Shown one piece after another: positions 18,802 through 28,036 of a DNA stretch of 64,000 nt. A program made the translations under genes and the position numbers. Each line of letters opens with the position of its first letter. Position 1 is the first letter of the stretch. The notes under the pieces are model-generated. The model was not told the origin of the DNA and did not search any database. It worked only from the letters and a program-made list of their open reading frames with translations. The stretch covers positions 22,261 through 86,260 of the forward strand of contig SVMZ01000010.1 of NCBI GenBank assembly GCA_015067185.1, in the 5' to 3' direction. Origin of the DNA: Oscillospiraceae bacterium (GTDB lineage: Bacteria > Bacillota > Clostridia > Oscillospirales > Ruminococcaceae).

Positions 18802-20562
18802 TTATCCAAGAATTTTACATGCGGCATCATAGCGTTGCTGTATAATGGCGGTTGCTTGACTAAGCCCGAGAGACTCACAGGTAGCGAGAAATGCATCCCA
18901 ATCTCCGAATCCGGAGCGGCCGAGCATGATGGAAACAAGATAGTTGTCCATATAGCTGAAGAGATATGCAAAGGAGGCCCACTGTGCGGATTGTTCCTGT
19001 GTGGGAGCGGCAAAATAAGGATCCTGCACACCATAATCATTCTCAAGTTTATTGAGAATATCACGTACAAACAGAGGGTCGGCAGCAGTTCCGCAGGCGT
19101 CAGCACCGCCGTAGTTGACAACATAGTCATAGGCGATCAAATCGTAGTTTCCGGGACAGTAAGCGGGGAGAATTGTGCTGCTCCAACCGAATTTTGGCCA
19201 GATAAGATTGTCTTCCTGATAGGCGGCATGGGTTTGTGCTGTTGCGGTCAGCAGATAATGGGGAAGATCAAAGTAACCGGCTTCCGGTGTGGCATAAGGT
19301 TCTCTGCCCCAATAAGTACCGTGGTTGTGTGATTCGCCGTACATGATATATTGGGTACCTTCGGTGGAGAAAGACCAGTTCAGCAGTGTGATTGCGGCAA
19401 CAGGGAAGTCGCAGTCTGAGGTAATCATGTGTCCGCAATCACCTTCCAGACTCCAGATAAGAGTAGTTTGTTCACCGTCATTGGTGACAAAAGGTTCCAA
19501 GGGAATGTAACGTGTAGCGGCATTGATGTTACTCATCTCAGCCGTGTTGAGAACAGCATTCCAATAGGGACCGGCATCACCGGAAACATTGTTTGCCATA
19601 CGGTCATTGTTGTAGGTGTCGAGATCGGGCATAAGGCTGAGGACACCGGCATTGACCATTTTTGCAGTAAAGCTGTAATAATCTTTGGCTTCTTTGGTGA
19701 GCATAGTGTTATAAACAACACCGTTTTCGTCAACGTCCCAGGAGGTAGCGGCATCACTCATTTTGGTTACACCGAATGCGTTGGAGAAGGTGCGGTTAAG
19801 TCCAATGTAGTATGCCTGAAATACCTCATCGCGTCGGCCACTGTAGTTCATATCATAATCCTGGAAAGTAACAAGGGTATCAAAAAATTCCTGTGCAGTG
19901 GAGGGGGCAGGCAATCCGGATTTGGTCAACCAATCTTCACGGATGTTGAGAGTGAAAAGGCTGTGCTGGATGTTTTGCACCATGCGGGGAATACGCAGAA
20001 TATTGCCGGCGGCATCCGCATTGGCCAACATAATGTCAGGATGTTTTTCCATAAATGCGGCAAGATTGGGAGCCCAATCTTTGATAAGATTGTTCAGGGC
20101 AAGAATTTTTCCCTCTTCATAGGCCTGTTCAAGCTTAGTGGAGGAGAGACGGTAGTTGATAATGTCTGGGAGTGGTTCTCCGGAGGCAAGAAGCTGATCG
20201 ACCTGCGTTTCCATTGTGTTCGGATCAAGACAGCTGAAGGTCAGCACAATGTTGAATTTTTCAAGGACAGTTTCGCTGATAGCCTTCAGTCCCTGAGATT
20301 CGGCAGTGTAGGGATATTTCTCTATGCCAGAATCCGAAAAGAGAATATCGATGGTATAGGGACCTTCGCCTTCGGGATTTCCTGGAATACCGATAACCGG
20401 ATCAATGACTTCTGACTGAGATTCCTGAGGAATCGCCATCTCCGATATGGAAGGGGCAACCTCGGGAACAGAGAAGGAAGAATCCTGGTCAGCGGAGCTG
20501 CATCCTGCAAAAGAGCAAAGGATAATAACGAAAGTAAGTAAAAGTGAAAAAATTCTTTTCAT
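18802..20562 (-). CDS. Extracellular solute-binding lipoprotein
   Basis: Lipobox FVIILCSFAGCSS; same fold signature as the proteins at 14532 and 28037 (REDWLTKSGLPAPSTAQEFFDTL). Confidence 0.88.
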   Translation of the reverse strand: MKRIFSLLLTFVIILCSFAGCSSADQDSSFSVPEVAPSISEMAIPQESQSEVIDPVIGIPGNPEGEGPYTIDILFSDSGIEKYPYTAESQGLKAISETVLEKFNIVLTFSCLDPNTMETQVDQLLASGEPLPDIINYRLSSTKLEQAYEEGKILALNNLIKDWAPNLAAFMEKHPDIMLANADAAGNILRIPRMVQNIQHSLFTLNIREDWLTKSGLPAPSTAQEFFDTLVTFQDYDMNYSGRRDEVFQAYYIGLNRTFSNAFGVTKMSDAATSWDVDENGVVYNTMLTKEAKDYYSFTAKMVNAGVLSLMPDLDTYNNDRMANNVSGDAGPYWNAVLNTAEMSNINAATRYIPLEPFVTNDGEQTTLIWSLEGDCGHMITSDCDFPVAAITLLNWSFSTEGTQYIMYGESHNHGTYWGREPYATPEAGYFDLPHYLLTATAQTHAAYQEDNLIWPKFGWSSTILPAYCPGNYDLIAYDYVVNYGGADACGTAADPLFVRDILNKLENDYGVQDPYFAAPTQEQSAQWASFAYLFSYMDNYLVSIMLGRSGFGDWDAFLATCESLGLSQATAIIQQRYDAACKILG

Positions 20563-20579
20563 GGTATTCTCCTTTCGTA

Positions 20580-23243
20580 TTATTGATAAACCGCAAACTC
20601 ATAGAGTGCGGGAATGGTTTCGTCATGATCCAGCGAGACAAAACGGAGGTAACGTGCAGCATGGGGAACAGCATATCCCTTGATGGGAACGGAGTTGCCG
20701 GATTCACAGGCGATCAATGTAGAAGTGGTAAAGTCCGGTGTATCGCTGACCCAGATCTGATAATTGGATGCAATATCAGAACGAAGGAAGGTACCGAAAG
20801 AAAGTGTTGTACGGGAAAGATCCACCGTTTCACCGAGATCAAAGGTGATGGAGAAATGTCCGGACTGGGGAATGCAGGCGGTGAAGATATCGCCGTCGCA
20901 TGCTGCTTCCGGCTGCTGAACGCCGGTGGAAGAGATGACAGAAACAGAGCGTGCAGCAGGGACTGCGGTACCTGAAAGTTGTGCAAGCATCTCAGAGGCA
21001 GAAGACACAAACAAGGCTTCGGCTTCATCGTTGAATTTGGAAGCTTCCAGTACTTCGTAACCATCGAGACCATCATGGAATGCGGCATAAGAAGGAGCAT
21101 AGGAATATTCTACGCCGCAGACGGTAAGACCGGAAGTGAGAGTGGTTTCAAAGGGAGAGAGGGCAACAATGGAAGAACCAATTTCGTAAAAAGTTTCTGC
21201 GCTGATGCCGAAGAATCCGATATCGCCGAGAGAGAAGGCGGAGAAAAGTGCAATATGATTGGCTCCGGTTTTGACAGAGGAAGAAGCTGCAAGAGTTCCG
21301 GGAACACAATGTGTGGCAATGTTATCAATAACAGCAAGAGAAGTATCCGCAAACTGTTTGGCGTATTGCTTTACGGTTTCATATTCAGCCCAGCCACTGC
21401 CATTGAAATTGGGGGTAATGTTGCCGGAGAATCCATTGAAGTAGAAGGCCGGATAATCTCTTTGGTTTTCGATTTCCTGCATGGCAAGTCCAGTCAATTC
21501 GCTGGAGTTTTTGGAGAGCAGGTCCAGCGTTTCGGAATAGTGGGAAACATTGTAACCAACAGCAGTGTTATGGATAGGATAATGTACCAGAACAGCAAAA
21601 TCAGTGCCGTTGTCAACGCGGGTAAAGCGCAAACAGGTCAGGGTGTTGTCGAAGGGAAGTTCGGGGTTGGGATCAAGATAGGGACGGCGGTTGCTGCCGA
21701 GATCGCTCTGGCCATATCCAACACCGAGTTTTACCGGAGTGAGGGTGGCAACGGCATCGTTGATTGCTTTTTCTACGTTGGCCAGATGTCCTTCTTCCAA
21801 TTTAGCGATGCCCTGGTGGGTGTGGTTGGGAACCCAGATGACATTTTCGGGAACGGTTCCTATAAGATCGGCCCATTGACGGCGTGTATTTTCGGGAATC
21901 TGATTTCCTTCCTCCAAATAAAGAATATCACAGGAGAGAAGGAGCAGGCGGGTACCGTTGCTGTCTTCCAGCAGAAGTACACGGATATAACTGTTGTCAA
22001 GGATATCTTCTGCAGGGTCACAGAGCATATATTGATAGAAAGGATTGGTTCTGTCAGAAAGTGTACCGATGATTGCTTCTTCCGTGGGGGTAATATCAGC
22101 AATACCGGTACCGGCTTTCAAAGAAGAGATAATAGCAGTATCAGGGTCCCCTTTCAGTATTTCACCGGAAGCGGAAATGATCCCAGTCTTTTTGAGAATA
22201 ACATCATCGTAAAGCTGCGCATCGTTGTGAAGTTGCAGAGAGCCACCGGAGAGTGTGGCCTGTGCATCGGAAACGGAGAAAGCAACATTTCCACCCACCA
22301 TGTTGGTGTTGTTGTCGCGGAAGATGCAGTCAGAAGCAATTAGCTTACCGCCGTTGGCAGAAAAGGCAGGACCAGTGTTTTCGACGAACTCGCAGGCAGA
22401 GAGGATGAGCTGGCTGTTGTTGGAGGCAACAGCGGCGCCGCCACCAATACCGGCATAATCAGACGATGCGGACACATGAACCTGCTGCAGTGTAACCTTG
22501 GAATTATTCAGGACAAGTGCCGCAGCAGAGGTGTTTTGAGAGGAAATGCCGCTGTTTGTTACGGTACAGCTGTTCAGGGTAATCTCACTGCTGTCGATAA
22601 TGATGGCAGCATCACCAGTAGAGCGGAAATCGCAGTTGGTGACATACAGCTTCTGAGAAGCGGCGGTAGCAATGCCGACAAAGGTATCATAAAACAGGCA
22701 GTTGATAATATAGGAATCGGATGCACCGGAAAGTGCTATCGCGGCGGAAGCGGTATCCGAAAAGTCGCAGTTGACAAAGTGGATGCGGCCGCTTCCCGAG
22801 ACAGCTGGAGCGGTCATGCCGGAGAAGCTGATCCCCATGATACACCAGTCGGAGGGAAGAGTAGCGCTGCTGCCAACAAGGGCAGGACGGGATCCTTCAC
22901 CGTAGCTGCCAAGGAAGAGGGGAGAATCGGGTTCACCGGAAACGGTGGGGGCAAAGGTTTCGCTCCAGACATCACCGCAACGGAGAAGAATGGCATCACC
23001 TGGATTCAGGCTGAGCTGCATCGCGCGTTCAAGTGTCTGGATGGCCGACTCCGGAGAAGTTCCATCGTTGGTATCGTTTCCGTCCGAGCTGACATAATAT
23101 TGAGTTCCATATGTTGGGTTAGAGATAAAATTCGGTAGAGAAACTTCGTTTTCGGAAGGTACAGTGGTACATGCCGAAAGAGTAAGGAAAAGTGCAAGAA
23201 GAAAAGTGCAGAATTTTGTAAATTTTCGAGGCCTGGAAATCAT
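20580..23243 (-). CDS. Secreted lipoprotein: beta-helix repeats, ceramidase-like domain, discoidin-like C-terminus
   Basis: Lipobox LTLSACTT; YYVSSDGNDTNDGTSPESAIQTLERAM (parallel beta-helix start); ADITPTEEAIIG and VPNHTHQGIAKL (ceramidase-like); C-terminal ITFDLGETVDLSRTTLSFGTF. Confidence 0.7.
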   Translation of the reverse strand: MISRPRKFTKFCTFLLALFLTLSACTTVPSENEVSLPNFISNPTYGTQYYVSSDGNDTNDGTSPESAIQTLERAMQLSLNPGDAILLRCGDVWSETFAPTVSGEPDSPLFLGSYGEGSRPALVGSSATLPSDWCIMGISFSGMTAPAVSGSGRIHFVNCDFSDTASAAIALSGASDSYIINCLFYDTFVGIATAASQKLYVTNCDFRSTGDAAIIIDSSEITLNSCTVTNSGISSQNTSAAALVLNNSKVTLQQVHVSASSDYAGIGGGAAVASNNSQLILSACEFVENTGPAFSANGGKLIASDCIFRDNNTNMVGGNVAFSVSDAQATLSGGSLQLHNDAQLYDDVILKKTGIISASGEILKGDPDTAIISSLKAGTGIADITPTEEAIIGTLSDRTNPFYQYMLCDPAEDILDNSYIRVLLLEDSNGTRLLLLSCDILYLEEGNQIPENTRRQWADLIGTVPENVIWVPNHTHQGIAKLEEGHLANVEKAINDAVATLTPVKLGVGYGQSDLGSNRRPYLDPNPELPFDNTLTCLRFTRVDNGTDFAVLVHYPIHNTAVGYNVSHYSETLDLLSKNSSELTGLAMQEIENQRDYPAFYFNGFSGNITPNFNGSGWAEYETVKQYAKQFADTSLAVIDNIATHCVPGTLAASSSVKTGANHIALFSAFSLGDIGFFGISAETFYEIGSSIVALSPFETTLTSGLTVCGVEYSYAPSYAAFHDGLDGYEVLEASKFNDEAEALFVSSASEMLAQLSGTAVPAARSVSVISSTGVQQPEAACDGDIFTACIPQSGHFSITFDLGETVDLSRTTLSFGTFLRSDIASNYQIWVSDTPDFTTSTLIACESGNSVPIKGYAVPHAARYLRFVSLDHDETIPALYEFAVYQ

Positions 23244-23357
23244 GGATATACTACCTCCCGATTGAGAAATACTGAGTCTATTATAACAATAGAACGTTTT
23301 TTGTCAATCATTCTCAGGGGAGAGAAAAGTAATTATAGGGGTATCGGTAAATAAGTT

Positions 23358-23411
23358 GATAATAGTGCAAAAAATATTCTGGTATAAGGATAAGAACCTG
23401 AGAATTGTGCA
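23358..23411. promoter_or_regulatory. Two copies of a GAGAAT(T/A)GTGCA-type motif
   Basis: GATAATAGTGCAAAAAAT (23358) and GAGAATTGTGCA (23400) in a divergent intergenic region; near-identical motif at 33603 and 33754. Confidence 0.45.
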
Positions 23412-23471
23412 TGGTAATAATATGCCACATGGTATAGAATAAAATCATATCATTGTAAGGAGATGAGTATT

Positions 23472-26400
23472 ATGAAACACAGAAAACTGCAAAAACGTTT
23501 TGTAGCAATGTTGCTGTGTCTGGCAATTCTGTTTTCCGGTGTCGTCAGTGCCGGTGCCGATCCGACAGGTGGCGGAGATGGTGTAGATAATGCACTGTAT
23601 CCAACAAAACCGATATGGTCTCAGATGTGGCCGGTATACGAGCAGCTCTGGTTTGGAAATCAGGCGGCTGTAACAGCATGGTTCTGGGCCTATAACACCT
23701 ATCCCGCAGCTGGAATTTTGGATACAACCTATTTTACCAAGGGTCAAGCCAATAGTTTTGCGGCTCAGTGTACCTGCGCAGAGTGTGTGGGAAGCGGTGA
23801 TCCGTTGGTTCTTAGTGCAGCAGATTTCAAATATGAAATTACGGAAAATGCAGAGATTGCTGATGTTATCTTTGCAGAGACAAGCGGATGGATTACACTG
23901 GAAGTAAAGCAGAAGCAGTTCTTTGCAGATACACAGAAGGTGATCAAGGGTTCTTTCTGGACAGAAAACGGTACCCATAAATCCTGTGTATTCCCATTTG
24001 AATTCACCATTGTGAACCAAAACGTCATTGCTGATGCGGATATGTCCTGGCATGCCGTGAATACACAAGCTATTGATTGGCAGCCGGCTCCGGCCTATAA
24101 TCTGCTTAACCATGTTTCCATTACAGATGTTGGTTTTGCAAACTATGTGGCAGCAGGCGGCAGCAGCTTTACCTATTATGGCAAAGATGAAGCAGCCAAG
24201 CTGATGTATGCTGTAACAATGAATGTTGTCTCCGGGCAGGATGGTATAAACTTTGCTGTAACCAACACGGTTGACAGCAGTGTGACTGCATTGTATCCCG
24301 GTGCGCAGTTCAAAGCACTTAATTTTGTTTCCATTGACCGCACATTGGCAGGCGGCGGCGAATTGCTGCTGGGCGAATCTCTCTATATCTCCGGTGCGGA
24401 TGTGCTGTATTACTATTCCTTTGACGGTACTGCCCTGACCTATATCGGAACGGCAGATACGGCTAATGGAGAAAGCATGAAGGTCACCGTTCCGGCAGGC
24501 GGAGAACTGAGTTCTTACTATGTATCGGATACAGATCTTCGTGAAGACAATACATATGGTGCAGATAATTTGTGGAAACAACTGTGGGCTCAGTATAACA
24601 GCGCGGATCCTCTTCTGAAGGCAAAGTTCTATGCCTATACTGTATATCCTCCGGTTTCGGTACTGACAAGTGCCCACTTTAATCCGGCAGACAGCAACAG
24701 TTTTGTTTCCAAGTGCACATGTTCTGCGTGTGCAGCAAGCAGCGATCCGTATTATCTCAGTGCAGCAGATTTTAAATATAAAATCACTGAGAACGAAAAT
24801 ATTGCCGATATTATCTTTACAGAAGATCAGGGATGGATTTCACTGGAAGTGAAGCAGAAGCAGTTCTTTGCTGCCGAGCAGAAGGTGATCAAGGGTTCTT
24901 TCTGGATGGAAAACGGTACCCATAAATCCTTTGAGTTCCCCTTTGCATTTACTATTGAAAATCAAAACCTTGTTGCAGACGGTGATATGTCCTGGCATGC
25001 TGTGAATACACAGGCTATTGCTTGGCAGCCCACACCGTCCTATAATCTGCTGACCCATGTCTCTATTACAGAGGCTGGTTTTGCAAACTATGTGGCAGCA
25101 GGTGGCAGCAACTTTACTTATTACGGTAAAGATGCGAACGACAATGCGATGTATGCAGCAACCGTAAATGTTATCTCTGGTCAGAACGGCATAAACTTTG
25201 CCACAACTACTACCGTTGACAATAAGGTGCTTGCTCTGCATCCCACCGCACAATATAAGGCGCTCAATTTTGTTTCCATTGACCGCACACTGGCAGGCGG
25301 CGGTGAGCTGCTGCTGGGGGAAGCACTCTATATCCCCAATGCAGATATTCTGTACTACTATTCCTTTGACGGTAACGAGCTTACCTATATCGGAAAAGCA
25401 GATATCACCAAAGGTGAAGAAATGAAGGTTACCATTCCGGCAGGCGGGGAACTGGTTTCCTACTATGTATCGGATACAGACCTTCGCGGAAATATCGGCG
25501 CAGACGGCCTCAATGGCGGTTATCCGATTTCCTCTCAGATCGCTTGGGCAAACTGGGTAGGCAGCACTCTTACTTCCTGGTTCTATGCTAATACTGACTA
25601 TCCTGTGTCAGAAGTTCTGGGTAAATGGTGGTTCGATCTGAGTGGCGAAGGAAAAGAAGCGGAGCCTTACAATGTATACAATCCGTTTGTATGTACCTGC
25701 CACAGCTGTCAGATCTCCGGTGCTCCCATAGCACTTTCTGCTGCAGATATCCGTTGGAGCGCAACAGAAGGATCTGAATATGCAGAGCTTGTGTTTGAAG
25801 AAAAGAACGGAAGTCTCATGATGGGACTTTACAGCAAGCAGTATATCAAGGAAGACAAGCTTCTGAAGGGTCAGATTTGGGCAGAGAAGACAATCAATGG
25901 CGTTACTCACAAGTCAAAGGTCTACAACTATCTGTTTACTCTGGTATATGATGAGATAAAATCCAACGAAGAACTGAGTATTCAGACGCAGGTTCTGACC
26001 AATGCAGTTAACGAGCCGATTAGAAAGAGCTTCTATTTCAACAGAGATTATAACATCCCTGCTCTTTCCGCAGATGTTATAGCAAACGATATCCCAGTAT
26101 TCCAAGGGGTAAAGACAACTGTCGATAATGGCTGTAAAGATGGTCCGGTACAGGAAATCTATCTTTTCGATTATTCCTACAGCTTCTCCGCAGATGAATT
26201 TGTTTTAATTCTGGATGAAGAAAGTGCACGGTATGTGGATATTACTCCGTATGTAAGAAACGGAGGTATCTGGTTTGATATCAGACCGAAAGATCCTTGC
26301 CGTGATAAGGATATTGTAGTCAAGGGCAGATTTATGTTCTGTGACAACAATGCGCTTAGTTCACATACAAGCCGTGTCTACCCCTTTGAGTTTACCCTCC

Positions 26401-26996
26401 GCAACCGCTTTATTGCCGACGGTGATCTGGCAACAATCCGCGAGATAAATACGCCGGTAGGTGATTCTCTGGTTCCGCTGGTTCTCCATGACAGAGCTCA
26501 TGTAATCAAAGAGTCTCAGTTCCAGGAGCTTTACGGTAGAAGAGTTCTGCTTGATTACGAAGGATATTTCCGCTTCGATATGTGGACAACCATTGGACAG
26601 AAGGGTATGAACTTCCGCTTTGATGAGCGTATTGATAAGGATTTGGCATTTAAGAATCCGGATGCACGTATCTATCAGATGAACTTCTATTCACCTCTTA
26701 CCGTGGCAGATACCTGTTTCCTGAATCCGCAGCCCTGGGGTTCTATATTTGACAGCAGACATCCCGGATATCTTGGTCTTACCGAAGATATGAAAGAATG
26801 GATTGTCTATGTCTATAAGTTTGACGGCGAAAAGATTACTTATATTAATACGGTAGACCTTCGCAAAGAGGGTGTTGTGTTTACCATCAATCCGGGAGAA
26901 AGCCTTGCAGGCGGCTACATTATTTCCGACAGCGAGCTGATTTTCCAGGATGTTGGAACCAAAGGCAATCCCTCTACGGGAGGAATGATGGAGTAA
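23472..26996 (+). CDS. Large secreted repeat protein with CxCxxC motifs, C-terminus NPSTGGMME
   Basis: Signal peptide RFVAMLLCLAILFSGVVSAGA; two ~315-aa repeats at exact 945-nt spacing plus diverged copies; RBS GTAAGGAG. Confidence 0.85.
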   Translation: MKHRKLQKRFVAMLLCLAILFSGVVSAGADPTGGGDGVDNALYPTKPIWSQMWPVYEQLWFGNQAAVTAWFWAYNTYPAAGILDTTYFTKGQANSFAAQCTCAECVGSGDPLVLSAADFKYEITENAEIADVIFAETSGWITLEVKQKQFFADTQKVIKGSFWTENGTHKSCVFPFEFTIVNQNVIADADMSWHAVNTQAIDWQPAPAYNLLNHVSITDVGFANYVAAGGSSFTYYGKDEAAKLMYAVTMNVVSGQDGINFAVTNTVDSSVTALYPGAQFKALNFVSIDRTLAGGGELLLGESLYISGADVLYYYSFDGTALTYIGTADTANGESMKVTVPAGGELSSYYVSDTDLREDNTYGADNLWKQLWAQYNSADPLLKAKFYAYTVYPPVSVLTSAHFNPADSNSFVSKCTCSACAASSDPYYLSAADFKYKITENENIADIIFTEDQGWISLEVKQKQFFAAEQKVIKGSFWMENGTHKSFEFPFAFTIENQNLVADGDMSWHAVNTQAIAWQPTPSYNLLTHVSITEAGFANYVAAGGSNFTYYGKDANDNAMYAATVNVISGQNGINFATTTTVDNKVLALHPTAQYKALNFVSIDRTLAGGGELLLGEALYIPNADILYYYSFDGNELTYIGKADITKGEEMKVTIPAGGELVSYYVSDTDLRGNIGADGLNGGYPISSQIAWANWVGSTLTSWFYANTDYPVSEVLGKWWFDLSGEGKEAEPYNVYNPFVCTCHSCQISGAPIALSAADIRWSATEGSEYAELVFEEKNGSLMMGLYSKQYIKEDKLLKGQIWAEKTINGVTHKSKVYNYLFTLVYDEIKSNEELSIQTQVLTNAVNEPIRKSFYFNRDYNIPALSADVIANDIPVFQGVKTTVDNGCKDGPVQEIYLFDYSYSFSADEFVLILDEESARYVDITPYVRNGGIWFDIRPKDPCRDKDIVVKGRFMFCDNNALSSHTSRVYPFEFTLRNRFIADGDLATIREINTPVGDSLVPLVLHDRAHVIKESQFQELYGRRVLLDYEGYFRFDMWTTIGQKGMNFRFDERIDKDLAFKNPDARIYQMNFYSPLTVADTCFLNPQPWGSIFDSRHPGYLGLTEDMKEWIVYVYKFDGEKITYINTVDLRKEGVVFTINPGESLAGGYIISDSELIFQDVGTKGNPSTGGMME
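23610..25490 (+). repeat. Tandem intragenic repeat, 945-bp period
   Basis: Matching blocks at constant offset: 23769/24714 (CTCxxC), ~23940/24885 (GTGATCAAGGGTTCTTTCTGGA), ~24488/25433 (CCGGCAGGCGG). Confidence 0.85.
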
Positions 26997-27010
26997 TCTC
27001 CATCATTCCT
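26981..27010. terminator. Perfect hairpin overlapping the stop codons of both convergent genes
   Basis: AGGAATGATGGAG-TAAT-CTCCATCATTCCT; contains TAA (plus, 26994-26996) and TGA (minus, 27003-27005). Confidence 0.7.
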
Positions 27011-27956
27011 TAGTCTCCTTTTTGGTGCGTTTAAGAAAATACGCTTTATAAGTTGAACCAACTTGTGTGCCGGAGAGAGTATCCATCTGTTCCTGATTGC
27101 GTTTGTATTCCCGGATACTCACTCCGACCTGCTTTTTGAAAAGGCGGCTGAGATAGCTTTCGTTCTGAATGCCGACACTTTGACAAAGCGTTGCAAGACT
27201 GGCATTTCCATGGAAGAGAATATCCTTGACACGGTTTATTTTACAGGTGTTAATGTAATCCACAAGGGTACATGACATGACGGATTTGAATTGTTGACTC
27301 AGATATCCGGAAGAGATACCAATATAGTTAGCGATGTCTTCCACCATGATACGCTCAGAAATATGGTTGTTGATGTATTCTGTTACCATATGAGCATAGT
27401 GGAAGGTGGAAGGCGGATAGTTATCATTGACGGTACTGTGCAGGCTGAGTTCTGACATCAAAGACAGCATGTTCAGATAGAGACTGGCGCAAGTGAGATG
27501 CGACGAGGCTGTTTTGGCAGGAAAAACATTCATGAATTCTTTGTGTAGGTTATAAAGTGCCTGTGTTCTGTCATCAATGACAAGATATTCGGGAAGTGTC
27601 AGATGATAAGTGCCTTTATAGGCACCTTGGAAAGCTGACAGAAAAGCGGAAGCAGTATCAGGTTCATTGGTGTGTTCAAAGTGGCATTTCATTAATGTGG
27701 TGATGCAGTAATGAATATTGGGGCTTGAACAACTTTCGGTAAAAGCACGGTCTCCAACAGAAAAGAAAAAGCTGTTTTCAGGTATGATAACAACTTCACC
27801 ATCCTCATATTCACGGCGGATGCTTCCTTTCTCGAGATAGGCAAGTTCAAAGTATTCGGTATTTACAGGATACGGCCAGAAGAATTTATCGGAACTGTAT
27901 CTTACTGCATTGATGAGGGTGGGAAGCTCGGTGAATTCAAGCTTAAAATAGTTCAT
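27003..27956 (-). CDS. AraC family transcriptional regulator
   Basis: C-terminal double HTH: MVEDIANYIGISSGYLSQQFKSVMSCTLVDYINTCKINRVKDILF ... SYLSRLFKKQVGVSIREYKR. Confidence 0.92.
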   Translation of the reverse strand: MNYFKLEFTELPTLINAVRYSSDKFFWPYPVNTEYFELAYLEKGSIRREYEDGEVVIIPENSFFFSVGDRAFTESCSSPNIHYCITTLMKCHFEHTNEPDTASAFLSAFQGAYKGTYHLTLPEYLVIDDRTQALYNLHKEFMNVFPAKTASSHLTCASLYLNMLSLMSELSLHSTVNDNYPPSTFHYAHMVTEYINNHISERIMVEDIANYIGISSGYLSQQFKSVMSCTLVDYINTCKINRVKDILFHGNASLATLCQSVGIQNESYLSRLFKKQVGVSIREYKRNQEQMDTLSGTQVGSTYKAYFLKRTKKETKE

Positions 27957-28036
27957 AAGGAGACTCCTTTCAAAAACATTATGGTTAATTTATTTTTAAT
28001 TATATAATAAGCAAAATAAAATGATGGAGGAGAAAG

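Noticed and set aside
23445-24677. 410-aa minus-strand ORF rich in Cys
   Set aside because: Antisense to the repeat protein; partial recurrence at 24840-25253 only reflects the 945-bp DNA repeat.
23610-25490. 945-bp direct repeat as a possible mobile element or CRISPR-like array
   Set aside because: Lies within one continuous reading frame with protein-level conservation; it is an intragenic duplication.
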